64,000 nt of DNA from NCBI GenBank assembly GCA_964481755.1, contig CAYZVH010000001.1, positions 9,757 to 73,756 on the forward strand, read 5' to 3'. Position 1 is the first letter of the stretch; each line of letters starts with the position of its first letter. Both the position numbers and the translations under genes were made by a program. The notes below the pieces were generated by a model. That model had not been told where the DNA came from, searched no databases, and worked only from the letters and a program-made list of their open reading frames with translations. Positions 26,500 through 35,182 of the stretch are shown here, in pieces. This DNA is from Phocaeicola_A sp964481755. GTDB taxonomy: Bacteria; Bacteroidota; Bacteroidia; Bacteroidales; Bacteroidaceae.

Positions 26500-26518
26500 A
26501 CGATGTTATTGTTATATG

Positions 26519-29299
26519 TTATAGTTTTATATTCATTTCCATACCGAAATAGGGACTTGCCGCCGTGCGGCGCACCTCTACCCCATTGCGTGTGTAGTCG
26601 GGCACATAGTCCACCAACCGGTCGATGAAGAGCGACATACCGATGTTCTTGGTAAACTCCTTCGTCACCTTGAAGTTGAGGTAGGCATAGAATGGAGTAC
26701 GGAGTTTATCGCCACTTACGCGCGTTTCTCTGACAAGATACCGTTTATAGATATCACTCTTGTCTGCTTCGGTGTAATGGTGTTGTTCACCGGTCGTGTC
26801 GATGTAGGCGATAGGTGTACCATCAGTGTCTTTGTTTTGCGACATGGAGTACCACTGGCACTCTGCCGTGACGCTAAACTTCAGTCCCAACTTGGGCAAG
26901 GCGGTATCAATGATAAAATTGGTATTGAAATACTCGCGCAAGTAGTCGTCCACCTGGTTGTAGATGCCGACGTACAAGTCGCTCACATAGACGTTGCCAA
27001 TGACATTGGATACACTATAGTACTGCGGCACGCTGTTCTGGTAGAGGGTGCGGAACCAAGCGCCGTTCACCGTGAAGCGTGTGTTGATGCCCTTGAAACG
27101 TTCGGTAGCAAGTTGGAACTCGATGCCTTGCTTCAGTGTGCGGCTACCATTACCGGTCTGGCTGTATCCGTCCAAACGGGTCTTCACCTCGTACGGAGTA
27201 GTCTCCAACGAAGGAGGTCCCGTGAGGGTGGTCGCGTCGATGGTGCTCTCATCATAGTCCTTGTACGTATAAGGCAGGTACTGGGCTATCGAGCGGAATC
27301 CGTTCTTCATATCCTCGCGGAAGTAGGTAATGGATAAGGTATTCTTGTGGTAATCGAAACCCAAGCGCACCTCCCACTTCAGGTTCTTCGCAGGTTTAAT
27401 GTCGTAGTTCGTAGAATCTACGATATACGAGACGAGATTCACCCGGCGGTAGTCCTTATTGGTGTGGTAGTAACTCATCTGTGCGATGTCGTGATAGAGC
27501 GTCTCGGGATAGAGCATGTCCAGCGTAGGCATCTTCGTAAGGTAACCGATACCTGCGGTGAGGTCGATGTTCAGTTTGTCCTTACCCAAGTTAATAGCAG
27601 GCAGTTTCCACTGTGCGTTGGCACGCGGGTCGAGGTAGTACTTGCCGTTCATAGCAAAGCGACTGTCGAGGTTGAGCAACGAATTGGCACTCACACCCAA
27701 CTGTAGCTCGAACTGATGTTTGCCCCACGAGGTCTGCATGCGGTCCTCTACGAAGAAAGAGACCTTCTCCGACGCGGGGATGTCGCAGTACCGACGCGGA
27801 CGAGTACTGTGATACGTAGGGTCGAGCGGACGGGTGATGTCGTACACCTGACCCTCGCCATAGTTCTTGGCATAGTTCCACTTGCCGCCTACCAACCACT
27901 TGTGACGGATGAATCCGGTCTGCTGCTCGAAGTGTGCGTTGAGCGAAGCGTAGAGACTCAACGGTTTGCCGTCCACCGTTAGGTAGGCCATATATTTATA
28001 AGGTAATATCTCGGCATCGTATTCCTCACCGCTGTATTGGGTGATGTGCGTGGGAGCCACGCGGTCGCGGTCGAGCACGGTCAGACGCGAACGTTTAATC
28101 TTGTCCCACGACATGTTGGCGGAGAAGTTCATCTCGATGCTATGCAAGAAACGCTCCTTCACCGGAGTCACCGTGAAGAGGTTGGTCAATGCCAACGAGT
28201 TGTAGCTCGACTTGTAGTTGTCCTCGGGAGTCTTCTCTATATCGGGGTCTGTCTTTGCACCGTCGATATTGACATTATAGGAAGCCGTCGCATTCCAGCG
28301 AAGCACATATTTCGAAGGGTACCACCGTTTGGAGGTACGGACAGATGCGTTGATGCGTTTGTAGTTCTCGTGGCGGTCGCGCGGATCGGCTTTGGAGTCC
28401 ATATAGCTGAGGTCACCACTGAGCACGAAGTTCTGTCTCTCCCACTCCACACCTTTTCCGGCAGAGAAGAGTTTGCCATATTGGTCCGCCTTGAAGCGTG
28501 CCTCCAAGGGGGAGGCGGAAAGTTTGCGCTTAATCAGCACCAAGCCGCTGGTCAGGTCGCTATATTGTACGGAAGGGATACCGCGGATAATCTCCACGCT
28601 CTCGATGTTGTCGGTGGAAATCTGTCGCATGTCCACACCGGCGTTCACGGAACTGCGGTCGCTGAAATCCGTGATGTCCGACGTGACAGACTGCAGGTTA
28701 GCATCAACATTGATGGGGGTACCGTCAATGACGAACTGTGTACCGAGGGAGCCGGTGTTGTAATTGGAACTGGAAATGTCCGCCTCTCGGAGCGTGATGG
28801 TGTTGGCCTTGTTCATCACCGGATTGCTGGTGGAACCACCGGGGAGCAGTGCCAACAGGTCGGTGAAGCTGGTGGGCTGCAGGTGTTCCATCGCCGTGCG
28901 GTCGATACGCGAAGCGCTGGTGATGTCCCTCGACTCGGAAGCCGTCACCACCACCTCGTGCAGATTCTCTTCCAAAGGTTTCAGGTAGAGCGTAAGGAAG
29001 AGGTTCTTCTTGAGGGATACCGGACGGGAGAGCGACTGGTAGCCCACGTAGCTGACGGTGAGCGTAGCCTCATCCTTACCAAGGGAGACATTCAGCAGGT
29101 TGAATTTACCTTTCTCGTCAGAAGCTGTGCCTACGACTTTGCCTTCGGCTGTCTTCACCTGTATGGTAGCGAAAGGCAACGGCTGGCGGGTCTGTTCGTC
29201 ACTTATTATACCAGAGACGCTGACTGGAAGGGATTGAGCTGTGGCGTACGTCGCGAACATCAGCAGCCCAGTAAAATAATTCAATATTCTTCGTATCAT
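26519..29299 (-). CDS. TonB-dependent receptor
   Basis: 926 residues from the ATG at 29299 (MIRRILNYFTGLLMFATYATA, signal peptide); a longer frame exists but would start inside the -7 box at 29326-29333. Carboxypeptidase-regulatory-like domain at about residues 25-105 (SGIISDEQTRQPLPFATIQV), then the plug with ESVEIIRGIPSVQYSDLTSG and a long barrel. Unlike the four SusC-type genes in the window it has no SusD partner; DUF4876 and DUF6850 proteins follow instead. Substrate unknown. Confidence 0.9.
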   Translation of the reverse strand: MIRRILNYFTGLLMFATYATAQSLPVSVSGIISDEQTRQPLPFATIQVKTAEGKVVGTASDEKGKFNLLNVSLGKDEATLTVSYVGYQSLSRPVSLKKNLFLTLYLKPLEENLHEVVVTASESRDITSASRIDRTAMEHLQPTSFTDLLALLPGGSTSNPVMNKANTITLREADISSSNYNTGSLGTQFVIDGTPINVDANLQSVTSDITDFSDRSSVNAGVDMRQISTDNIESVEIIRGIPSVQYSDLTSGLVLIKRKLSASPLEARFKADQYGKLFSAGKGVEWERQNFVLSGDLSYMDSKADPRDRHENYKRINASVRTSKRWYPSKYVLRWNATASYNVNIDGAKTDPDIEKTPEDNYKSSYNSLALTNLFTVTPVKERFLHSIEMNFSANMSWDKIKRSRLTVLDRDRVAPTHITQYSGEEYDAEILPYKYMAYLTVDGKPLSLYASLNAHFEQQTGFIRHKWLVGGKWNYAKNYGEGQVYDITRPLDPTYHSTRPRRYCDIPASEKVSFFVEDRMQTSWGKHQFELQLGVSANSLLNLDSRFAMNGKYYLDPRANAQWKLPAINLGKDKLNIDLTAGIGYLTKMPTLDMLYPETLYHDIAQMSYYHTNKDYRRVNLVSYIVDSTNYDIKPAKNLKWEVRLGFDYHKNTLSITYFREDMKNGFRSIAQYLPYTYKDYDESTIDATTLTGPPSLETTPYEVKTRLDGYSQTGNGSRTLKQGIEFQLATERFKGINTRFTVNGAWFRTLYQNSVPQYYSVSNVIGNVYVSDLYVGIYNQVDDYLREYFNTNFIIDTALPKLGLKFSVTAECQWYSMSQNKDTDGTPIAYIDTTGEQHHYTEADKSDIYKRYLVRETRVSGDKLRTPFYAYLNFKVTKEFTKNIGMSLFIDRLVDYVPDYTRNGVEVRRTAASPYFGMEMNIKL

Positions 29300-29325
29300 A
29301 TACTGACTGTTCAGTTTTCCGAGCA

Positions 29326-29395
29326 CAAAAGTATTTTGTCCCGGAAAAACCTACAATCATTATATGTTGGTATTTCGGTAGGTACACTTACCTAC
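29326..29395 (-). promoter_or_regulatory. Promoter and putative operator of the TonB receptor operon
   Basis: Minus-strand -7 box TACTTTTG at 29326-29333, with ATTG at 29354-29357 as a weak -33. Plus-strand GTTGGTATTT (29366-29375) begins 33 bases from the edge of the -7 box, and an inverted repeat GTAGGTA-CACT-TACCTAC lies at 29378-29395. A near-identical decamer occupies the same position at the ABC operon promoter (34804-34813). Confidence 0.6.
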
Positions 29396-29440
29396 GAATA
29401 TGTATTCTACAACATAAAATTGGTCTCAAAGTGGCCTCTA

Positions 29441-29878
29441 TCAGAAGCCGGTGCTAGGCACAACGATGCCTATGCCATCGTCCTCCGCCCAAAGCCAAGC
29501 GTACTGACTGTCCTTCTTGAGCAGGTAAACATTGGTGACACTGTTCAAGTCGGTCGTCATAGAGCTGCTGACGCGTCCGTTCACCTTTTCCTCCTCGGTA
29601 GGCCAGCCGTCCATCTGCAGAGTAAACTGCTTGCCGGTGGAGAGGTCGGTGACACTCAGCACGGCATTGTCGGGCAAGCAGTAGAACTGACAGTTGAGCT
29701 TGTCGAAGGCTACGAGGGTGGTTCCATTCTTATAAATGCCCAGCTCAGAGCTGGTGGCGAAGGCCGCCCGTTGCTTCTCGTATTTGTAGGTATCGTCGGA
29801 ACACGATGCCATCAGAAGCATCATGCCTATACCTACTATATATATATAATAATGTATGCTCTTCATTTCTCTTTTCAT
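29441..29878 (-). CDS. Small lipoprotein next to the M6 protease
   Basis: 145 residues (or 141 from the ATG at 29866), with a lipoprotein signal ending in LLMASCSDD. The mature part (about 118 residues) has a beta-rich pattern (LGIYKNGTTLVAFDKLNCQF, NVYLLKKDSQYAWLWAEDDG). I do not recognise the family. Its start directly abuts the stop of the M6 protease gene, so the two are translationally linked, which suggests the lipoprotein binds, anchors or inhibits the protease. It closes the ABC-headed operon. Confidence 0.75.
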   Translation of the reverse strand: MKREMKSIHYYIYIVGIGMMLLMASCSDDTYKYEKQRAAFATSSELGIYKNGTTLVAFDKLNCQFYCLPDNAVLSVTDLSTGKQFTLQMDGWPTEEEKVNGRVSSSMTTDLNSVTNVYLLKKDSQYAWLWAEDDGIGIVVPSTGF

Positions 29879-32047
29879 TTATTGTACGTTGAAATAGCGG
29901 GTGTAGTAGGCCTTGTAGCCGCTTTGGGTCTCCACCTCGGCACGCACCTCGTGGTCACCGGCGGACAACTTACAGAAGTTGAACGACTGCTCGCCATCGA
30001 TGGTCCAGGTGATGGACTTCACCGTGCCGACACCGTTGAGGTAAACCAGATAATAGTCCGGCTGTTGCTCGAGGGGCGAAACCAACTCCATCTCCGCTTG
30101 GTAGGAGTAGGAAGATACGCCCGTGATGAAGCTGAAAGTCTGCTCCACGTCGGCCGACCCGGTGATGGTCACCTCGTAGATGGTGTTAGGCGTGAGGCCG
30201 CTCAGATGGAGAGTCTTCTCCGTCACCTCCTGGCTGTTATTATAGCTCCTATCGCGCTGGGCCTTCCAAGCGACGGTCCATTTGTCGGACATGTCGTCGC
30301 TCCACGAGAAGACCACATCGTTTTGGTAGACGCTCAGCTCTTCGATGCAGATGCCGCCCACCGTGAAGGTGACGGTTCCATCCGCCAGAGCGATGTTGTG
30401 CAATTCGTAGTTAGGCGTATCACCCTGCCACGAAGCATAGTATTTGTTGGTGGACTTCTGTAGCTTGGTCACTTCGAAGCCTCCTGGGAAGAAGGCATTG
30501 GCCGGATAGTTGACCACCATGTCCGCCACGGGATAAGAGCAGATTACCTTCATACACTCCATCCCCGATATGGCATTGAGCGTGTTGTTGTACCAGTAAT
30601 TGGAGTTGGAGTAGTCGATATGGTAAACCAGCAATCCTTGGTAAGCCGTGGCTCCAGAGCCGTAGCTGGCACTGTAGCGTGTCAGGTACTCAGCCTTGTC
30701 CCACACCTGGTCGCCCTTGCCACGGTACTCCAGCAGGAAGTAGTCGTTGGTGCTGGGGGTACCTATCAAAAAACCTTTGTCATGCGTCACAGGGTACAGG
30801 GTGTAGCTGCCCGAGGCGGTAATCTCTTCGGGTTCAGCCCAACCCACCATCCAGCGTTCGAGGATGCTCAGCGCAGGAGGGGTATGCGATTCGTTGTTGT
30901 AGTCGCCGGAGTCCATCAGCGAGTAGAGGGACGGTCCGTAGTTTTGTCCGTTCTTCTCGTAGTTGGTATCGTAGAAATCGGGCCAGCCCAACACATGACC
31001 AAACTCGTGGCAGAAAGCGCCGATACCGGTGAGGCAAATCGTGCCATCGTTGGTTTTCATGAGCTCAGCAGAACAAGCATAGCCCGACAAACTCACCCCG
31101 TCGAGTGTCAAACCACTAGCGACGGTGCTGCGGTGGGGCCAAATGCCGTCAGGGTCAGCTCCATCGGCCTCGCCACCTCCCGAGTAGAAGATGAAGACAT
31201 CCTTGGCCGTTCCATCCACAGCATACTGACTGAAGTCCACATCGCCCGCGTCGTGGGCCAGCGTGCAAACCTCGGCTGCCATCTCGCGGGCCTTGGCATC
31301 TTCGTTGGCGGTGTAGTAGCTCCGCTCGTTGGAGAGTTTGTAGGGACCTAGCACCACATACTCGGGGTCGAACCGTCCGTTGGAGTTGTCGTAGTAGTAT
31401 TGCCAAGCGCTTCCCGTGGCACCGTTATAGGAGTAGTTGTGTCCGTTGAGCATCTCGTTGAAGTTTTGTCGCGTACCTTCGGTGAATGGGAGGTCGGGAA
31501 ACTCAGCCAACAACACCACATACTTCTGCTTGCCGGTGGTGGGGAAACTTTGGTTGCGGATGCGATCCGGCACCTTATACTGGGTGGAGACAGCCGCCTT
31601 GGTAGACTTAGCCGCTGCAGTTGTCTGGTTCGGCGTGGCCCACGACTCCATCATCTCCTTGGCACGTTCGCTCATCGCCTGCGGACGCACGCCCTTCTCG
31701 ATAGCGGTAGTGGAACCGGCCCGGGTACTCAACGGGTTATTACCAGGAAACTTATTCTGTGCTTTCACCTCGGTTGGGGCCAACAGTCCGGCAGGGTCGA
31801 GCGTGGCATAGTAGTAGTTGCCATCGTCACCACGCACCAGTGTGTAGCCATCCTCGGAGAGGGCATAGTGGCTGAACTCGTCGCCATGGAGCGTGACGCG
31901 CAGCACGGTTCCGTCCTTTTGCTTCACCGTGACGACACCGCTACGGGCAGGTATCGCCAGGGTTTGTGGTATACAAATACCATATATGGCCAGCCCAATG
32001 AGCCAGCCACATACATTACTAACATATTTATTCATCGAATAAGACAT
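29879..32047 (-). CDS. Secreted M6-family metalloprotease
   Basis: 722 residues from 32047 (or 718 from 32035). Signal-like N-terminus (GWLIGLAIYGICIPQTLA), a pro-region with EFSHYALSEDGYTLVRGDDG found in many Bacteroides M6 proteins, then the catalytic domain starting YVVLLAEFPDLPF and containing the complete zinc motif HEFGHVLGWPDFYD with LYSLMDSGDY. The C-terminal 170 residues look like FN3 and Ig-type beta domains. M6 enzymes (immune inhibitor A type) are secreted peptidases; the target here is unknown. It follows DUF4857 by 6 bases. Confidence 0.92.
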   Translation of the reverse strand: MSYSMNKYVSNVCGWLIGLAIYGICIPQTLAIPARSGVVTVKQKDGTVLRVTLHGDEFSHYALSEDGYTLVRGDDGNYYYATLDPAGLLAPTEVKAQNKFPGNNPLSTRAGSTTAIEKGVRPQAMSERAKEMMESWATPNQTTAAAKSTKAAVSTQYKVPDRIRNQSFPTTGKQKYVVLLAEFPDLPFTEGTRQNFNEMLNGHNYSYNGATGSAWQYYYDNSNGRFDPEYVVLGPYKLSNERSYYTANEDAKAREMAAEVCTLAHDAGDVDFSQYAVDGTAKDVFIFYSGGGEADGADPDGIWPHRSTVASGLTLDGVSLSGYACSAELMKTNDGTICLTGIGAFCHEFGHVLGWPDFYDTNYEKNGQNYGPSLYSLMDSGDYNNESHTPPALSILERWMVGWAEPEEITASGSYTLYPVTHDKGFLIGTPSTNDYFLLEYRGKGDQVWDKAEYLTRYSASYGSGATAYQGLLVYHIDYSNSNYWYNNTLNAISGMECMKVICSYPVADMVVNYPANAFFPGGFEVTKLQKSTNKYYASWQGDTPNYELHNIALADGTVTFTVGGICIEELSVYQNDVVFSWSDDMSDKWTVAWKAQRDRSYNNSQEVTEKTLHLSGLTPNTIYEVTITGSADVEQTFSFITGVSSYSYQAEMELVSPLEQQPDYYLVYLNGVGTVKSITWTIDGEQSFNFCKLSAGDHEVRAEVETQSGYKAYYTRYFNVQ

Positions 32048-32053
32048 TCCGAG

Positions 32054-33091
32054 TTAGAAAAAACGGGGTTTCACATACTTGTCCTTGTAAGAGGTGAAGG
32101 AGAGTATGGAGAACGAAGACTCGTCGTCCTCAATCACCTTCTTGCGTATCAACGAGAAGTCGTCGGCGGAGAGGGCGTAGTAGCACATCTCCGTGTCTGT
32201 GGTCACACGCACAGTCCAATCGAACATGTTGCCGAATATCAGCAGTCCGTCCTTCTCGGGGTCATAGGATTCCACACCGGTCATTATCACCTCGTAGCTC
32301 TTGTTGAGCAACACGTAGAAGTGGTTGTCCACGTCGGTGAGATAGCCCAGTGTCTGACGGTTGGTGAACTCTGTTACGAACAGATGTTTCAGTTTCAGTC
32401 CCTCGGGCAGGTCGATGGCACGCACATAGGGGCGACCTTTCGTCATCTTCACATGGAAGAGTTTACCCTCGTTGTCCAGTATCAAGTAACCCTCGTCGTA
32501 CTCCTTGCGGGCGCTGGGGTTGCCGGCTATCTCGGTAGCGGGAAATACGAAACCTTTCTTCTTCAGCATCAAGGTGAAGAGCTCGCTCTTCTGCTCGTCA
32601 ATGGAGTTGGTCTCCATCTTCACGAACTCCATACCCTTGGAGTTGATGCGGAACACATCGTCGGGCATGGTCAATTCCACGCGCTTGGACATGCTCTCCA
32701 TCAAGGGGTAGAGGCCAACCTTGGGAGCGTTGAAGTCCTGGGCGGAGGCACGGAAGTTGAAGTTATTCACCTGCACCTCACGCGGCGTGATGCCCACGCC
32801 ATTGATGGTGTCGGGGAAGCGCTCGTCGGCCATCAGCTGACGGACGTAGAAGAAGGGCAACAGACTGTCGGCCTGTTCCTGAGTATATTCGTTACCGGAC
32901 TCGTCCACACGAATCAGTTTGCCTTTCTCGTCATCGAAGCCCATCGTAACGAACTCGCCCTTCAAAGTACTGTAGATGCAGAAGGTCGACTTCGAGGGAG
33001 AAGCAGTGAAGAAGGAGTAGCACCAAGGCAGTTGCCACATCAAAATGAGGGCGACTGTGATGCCTAAAAATATCTTGCTAAAGCGTATCAT
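32054..33091 (-). CDS. DUF4857 membrane-anchored protein
   Basis: 345 residues with one N-terminal membrane segment (FLGITVALILMWQLPWCYSFF) and a large domain predicted to be outside the cytoplasm. I recognise it as DUF4857, a Bacteroidota family nearly always found beside a two-gene ABC transporter; its role is not known. The C-terminal half has repeated short beta strands (LLIFGNMFDWTVRV, DNHFYVLLNKSYEVI) that read like a partial propeller. Here it follows the permease gene by 30 bases and precedes the M6 protease. Confidence 0.82.
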   Translation of the reverse strand: MIRFSKIFLGITVALILMWQLPWCYSFFTASPSKSTFCIYSTLKGEFVTMGFDDEKGKLIRVDESGNEYTQEQADSLLPFFYVRQLMADERFPDTINGVGITPREVQVNNFNFRASAQDFNAPKVGLYPLMESMSKRVELTMPDDVFRINSKGMEFVKMETNSIDEQKSELFTLMLKKKGFVFPATEIAGNPSARKEYDEGYLILDNEGKLFHVKMTKGRPYVRAIDLPEGLKLKHLFVTEFTNRQTLGYLTDVDNHFYVLLNKSYEVIMTGVESYDPEKDGLLIFGNMFDWTVRVTTDTEMCYYALSADDFSLIRKKVIEDDESSFSILSFTSYKDKYVKPRFF

Positions 33092-33121
33092 TGTTCTGTG
33101 TTTAATAGTTTGTGTATCCGT

Positions 33122-33790
33122 TTAATCCTGTTTGCCCATCTTGAAGCGGTTGATGGAGAGCCACGAGAAACTGATGCTCAGCAGAGTGAAGAGCACCATC
33201 CAAGGCAAGAATCCAGTGTAGGCCTCGGGCAAGGTGGAGAGGAAGAACACCCGCAGGACGAGCAGCGTCACTATGAAGTTAAGCACGCGACATTTCCATG
33301 TCGGCTCCAGACAAATCCAAGCCACCAACAGGTAAGACTCCACACCGGCCAGATACCATGGTATGGCCGTGAGCAACACCCGGTTGTAGAGTTCTGGTGC
33401 GAGGATGCCCTGCAGATAAGCGAACATCAGGATGAAGTTGGTAGCGAAGCAGACACAGAGGGCCACGATGCCGTAGAGCAACATGAAGTTGACCATCTTC
33501 AGCTGCGGGTAAGGCAGGTGGAGCGTCAGCTTCAGACACTTACGGTACATCTCGGGCACGAACTGCACCACAGCGAAGAGGATGCCCACCAACAGGGGCA
33601 CATACTGAATTAACTCGATGAAAGTGGTATCCTTCATCAACATAATCTCCCACACGTGGGCCACACCCTTCAGGTTGACCACCTTATTGATGCGCAGCAT
33701 AGCGTATCCGGCAAATCCTAGGGTCACTACCAAGGCCAAGAGCGAATACCAGCGCGTCTTTATCCATTCCTTATAAAATATAGCGTTCAT
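33122..33790 (-). CDS. ABC transporter membrane subunit
   Basis: 222 residues from the ATG at 33790 (MNAIFYKEWIKTRWYSLL); the frame extends to a TTG at 33814 that overlaps the ATPase gene, but the ATG has a better upstream purine run. Six hydrophobic segments in an ABC-2-like arrangement, beginning with the FYKEWIKTR amphipathic start that is typical of ABC-2 permeases. It partners the ATPase encoded immediately upstream. Substrate and direction unknown, but ABC-2 type systems are usually exporters or act in envelope stress. Confidence 0.8.
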   Translation of the reverse strand: MNAIFYKEWIKTRWYSLLALVVTLGFAGYAMLRINKVVNLKGVAHVWEIMLMKDTTFIELIQYVPLLVGILFAVVQFVPEMYRKCLKLTLHLPYPQLKMVNFMLLYGIVALCVCFATNFILMFAYLQGILAPELYNRVLLTAIPWYLAGVESYLLVAWICLEPTWKCRVLNFIVTLLVLRVFFLSTLPEAYTGFLPWMVLFTLLSISFSWLSINRFKMGKQD

Positions 33791-33810
33791 CTTTCTTTCG
33801 TATTTACCAA

Positions 33811-34698
33811 TCAATATTTTCCGGTCAAGCCGATGAAGGCATCTTCCAGGTTCACACTCTCACACTTCAGGTCCTCGTAGGGAACGTTGAGTGAGCGGAG
33901 GCTATTCTCCACCTCGTCCTTGGTGAGGAACGAGAACGTTTCCAGTTCAGTGCGGATAACCGAGGGGTGGTAGAAGCGCTTGTCCTCGGGCATCACGTAG
34001 CCTTCTGGCACCTTGCAGGTGAAGCGGTGCAGGGTGGAGAGCAACTCACCCACAGGTTGTTGCACCAGGATGCTACCGTAGTCCATGATGATGCAGTCGT
34101 CAATCAGGCGCTCCATATCCTGGATGATGTGTGAGGTGAGGAAGACGGTCTTGTTCTCGGAACGGGCATAGTCGCGCAGGTAGTCGACGAAGAGTCGGCG
34201 GTAACCAGGGTCGAGTCCCAAGGAGAAGTCGTCGAGGATAAGCAGTTCGGGGTTCTGTGCGAGGATGATGCCCAGGGCCACCTGCGAGCGCTGACCGCAT
34301 GACATGCGTGAGATGAGTTGTCCGGGAGCCACCTTAAGTTTCTCCATCAAGCCATAGTAGGCATCCTTGCGCCACTGGCCGGGGTAGAAAGCCGAGTAGA
34401 ATTTCTCTATCTCACGGATGGTCATGAACTGATACTGCACATGGCCTTCGATAAGCAAACCGATGTTCTTACGCAGTGAAGGTTGCATGTGGCTAATCTC
34501 TTCGCCAAAGATGCGGCACTCGCCGGAGCGCGGTTGCAGATATCCGCTCAAGATGTTGATAGTGGTCGTTTTTCCCGTTCCGTTCTTTCCCAAGAGACCC
34601 AGTATGCGTCCTTTGGGAACATTGAAACTCAGATTCTCGTAAATCATCCGCTTACCGTAGTAGTGCGTCAGATTCTTGCATTCAATGATATTCTCCAT
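33811..34698 (-). CDS. ABC transporter ATP-binding protein
   Basis: 295 residues from the ATG at 34698 (MENIIECKNLTHYYGKRM). Walker A is GKNGTGKTT, the signature motif is MSCGQ rather than LSGGQ, Walker B reads LLILDDFSLGLDP with aspartate in place of the usual catalytic glutamate, and the H-loop TSH is intact. The DDFSLGLD form is typical of a YtrB-like subfamily, so slow hydrolysis rather than inactivity is likely. About 80 C-terminal residues after the ATPase core are family-specific. First gene of the operon with the permease, DUF4857, M6 protease and lipoprotein. Confidence 0.9.
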   Translation of the reverse strand: MENIIECKNLTHYYGKRMIYENLSFNVPKGRILGLLGKNGTGKTTTINILSGYLQPRSGECRIFGEEISHMQPSLRKNIGLLIEGHVQYQFMTIREIEKFYSAFYPGQWRKDAYYGLMEKLKVAPGQLISRMSCGQRSQVALGIILAQNPELLILDDFSLGLDPGYRRLFVDYLRDYARSENKTVFLTSHIIQDMERLIDDCIIMDYGSILVQQPVGELLSTLHRFTCKVPEGYVMPEDKRFYHPSVIRTELETFSFLTKDEVENSLRSLNVPYEDLKCESVNLEDAFIGLTGKY

Positions 34699-34763
34699 AT
34701 CCGTTATATGTCTATTTACCAAATTCGTGTGTGTAAGTCTTTGTACCAGAATGTTTCAGCCCG

Positions 34764-34813
34764 CAAAGTTAGAGTTTAAAGAGTTTCGTGCAAATACCCA
34801 TAAGTAGGTATTT
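34764..34813 (-). promoter_or_regulatory. Promoter and putative operator of the ABC-M6 operon
   Basis: A full Bacteroidota promoter: minus-strand TTTG (34791-34794), 19-base spacer, TAACTTTG (34764-34771), implying a leader of about 60 bases. The -33 box is overlapped by an inverted repeat AAATACC...GGTATTT (34792-34813), and plus-strand GTAGGTATTT (34804-34813) begins 33 bases from the -7 box edge, as at the TonB receptor promoter. Confidence 0.7.
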
Positions 34814-34879
34814 ATGTTATTTAAAATAGTATCACAGTTACCTTGTGACTATCAGACGCCCGCAGTTATACACAAAAAA

Positions 34880-34905
34880 AGAGAGCTACATCGCTGTAAC
34901 TCTCT
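34880..34905 (-). terminator. Terminator after tRNA-Phe
   Basis: An 11-base-pair stem (34880-34890 with 34895-34905, one wobble pair) with a TCGC-side tetraloop; on the minus strand it is followed by a run of seven T. Confidence 0.88.
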
Positions 34906-34914
34906 CTGCTCTTG

Positions 34915-34987
34915 TGGTGCCAACGGGAATCGAACCAGTGACACAAGGATTTTCAGTCCTTTGCTCTACCAACTGAGCTATGGCACC
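34915..34987 (-). tRNA. tRNA-Phe (anticodon GAA)
   Basis: A 73-base cloverleaf on the minus strand. The acceptor arms GGTGCCA and TGGCACC pair, the D loop contains AGTTGGTAGA, the anticodon stem-loop is GGACTGAAAATCC with anticodon GAA, and the T arm holds GGTTCGATTCC. The CCA end is not encoded. It has its own strong promoter and terminator. Confidence 0.96.
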
Positions 34988-35001
34988 ATCGTTTACGGCT
35001 G

Positions 35002-35032
35002 CAAAGGTAAGCACTTTTTCTGAACCTCCAAA
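35002..35032 (-). promoter_or_regulatory. Promoter of tRNA-Phe
   Basis: Minus-strand TTTG (35029-35032), 19-base spacer, TACCTTTG (35002-35009): an exact Bacteroidota consensus promoter ending 15 bases before the tRNA. Confidence 0.85.
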
Positions 35033-35084
35033 TATTATATGCAAAAAAGTTCATTTTTTCTTAGGTCGTTTCAAAAATAACCTC

Positions 35085-35092
35085 TATCTTTG
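35085..35092 (+). promoter_or_regulatory. Promoter -7 box of tRNA-Pro
   Basis: TATCTTTG, a TAnnTTTG match, 13 bases before the tRNA-Pro gene and divergent from the tRNA-Phe promoter. Confidence 0.7.
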
Positions 35093-35104
35093 CAACCGCA
35101 AAAT

Positions 35105-35177
35105 CGGAAAGTAGCGCAGTTGGTAGCGCACTACGTTCGGGACGTAGGGGTCGGGCGTTCGAGTCGCCTCTTTCCGA
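35105..35177 (+). tRNA. tRNA-Pro (anticodon CGG)
   Basis: A 73-base cloverleaf: acceptor CGGAAAG/CTTTCCG, D arm GCGC...GCGC, anticodon stem CTACG/CGTAG around the loop TTCGGGA giving anticodon CGG, T loop TTCGAGT. The first base C paired with G72 is a proline tRNA identity feature. CCA is not encoded. Confidence 0.95.
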
Positions 35178-35182
35178 CGATC

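Noticed and set aside
28037..30463. Long plus-strand open frames antisense to several genes, e.g. 28037-30463 and 18567-20651
   Set aside because: They mirror the G+C-rich minus-strand genes for receptors, show no family features and use antisense codon patterns; shadows of the real genes.
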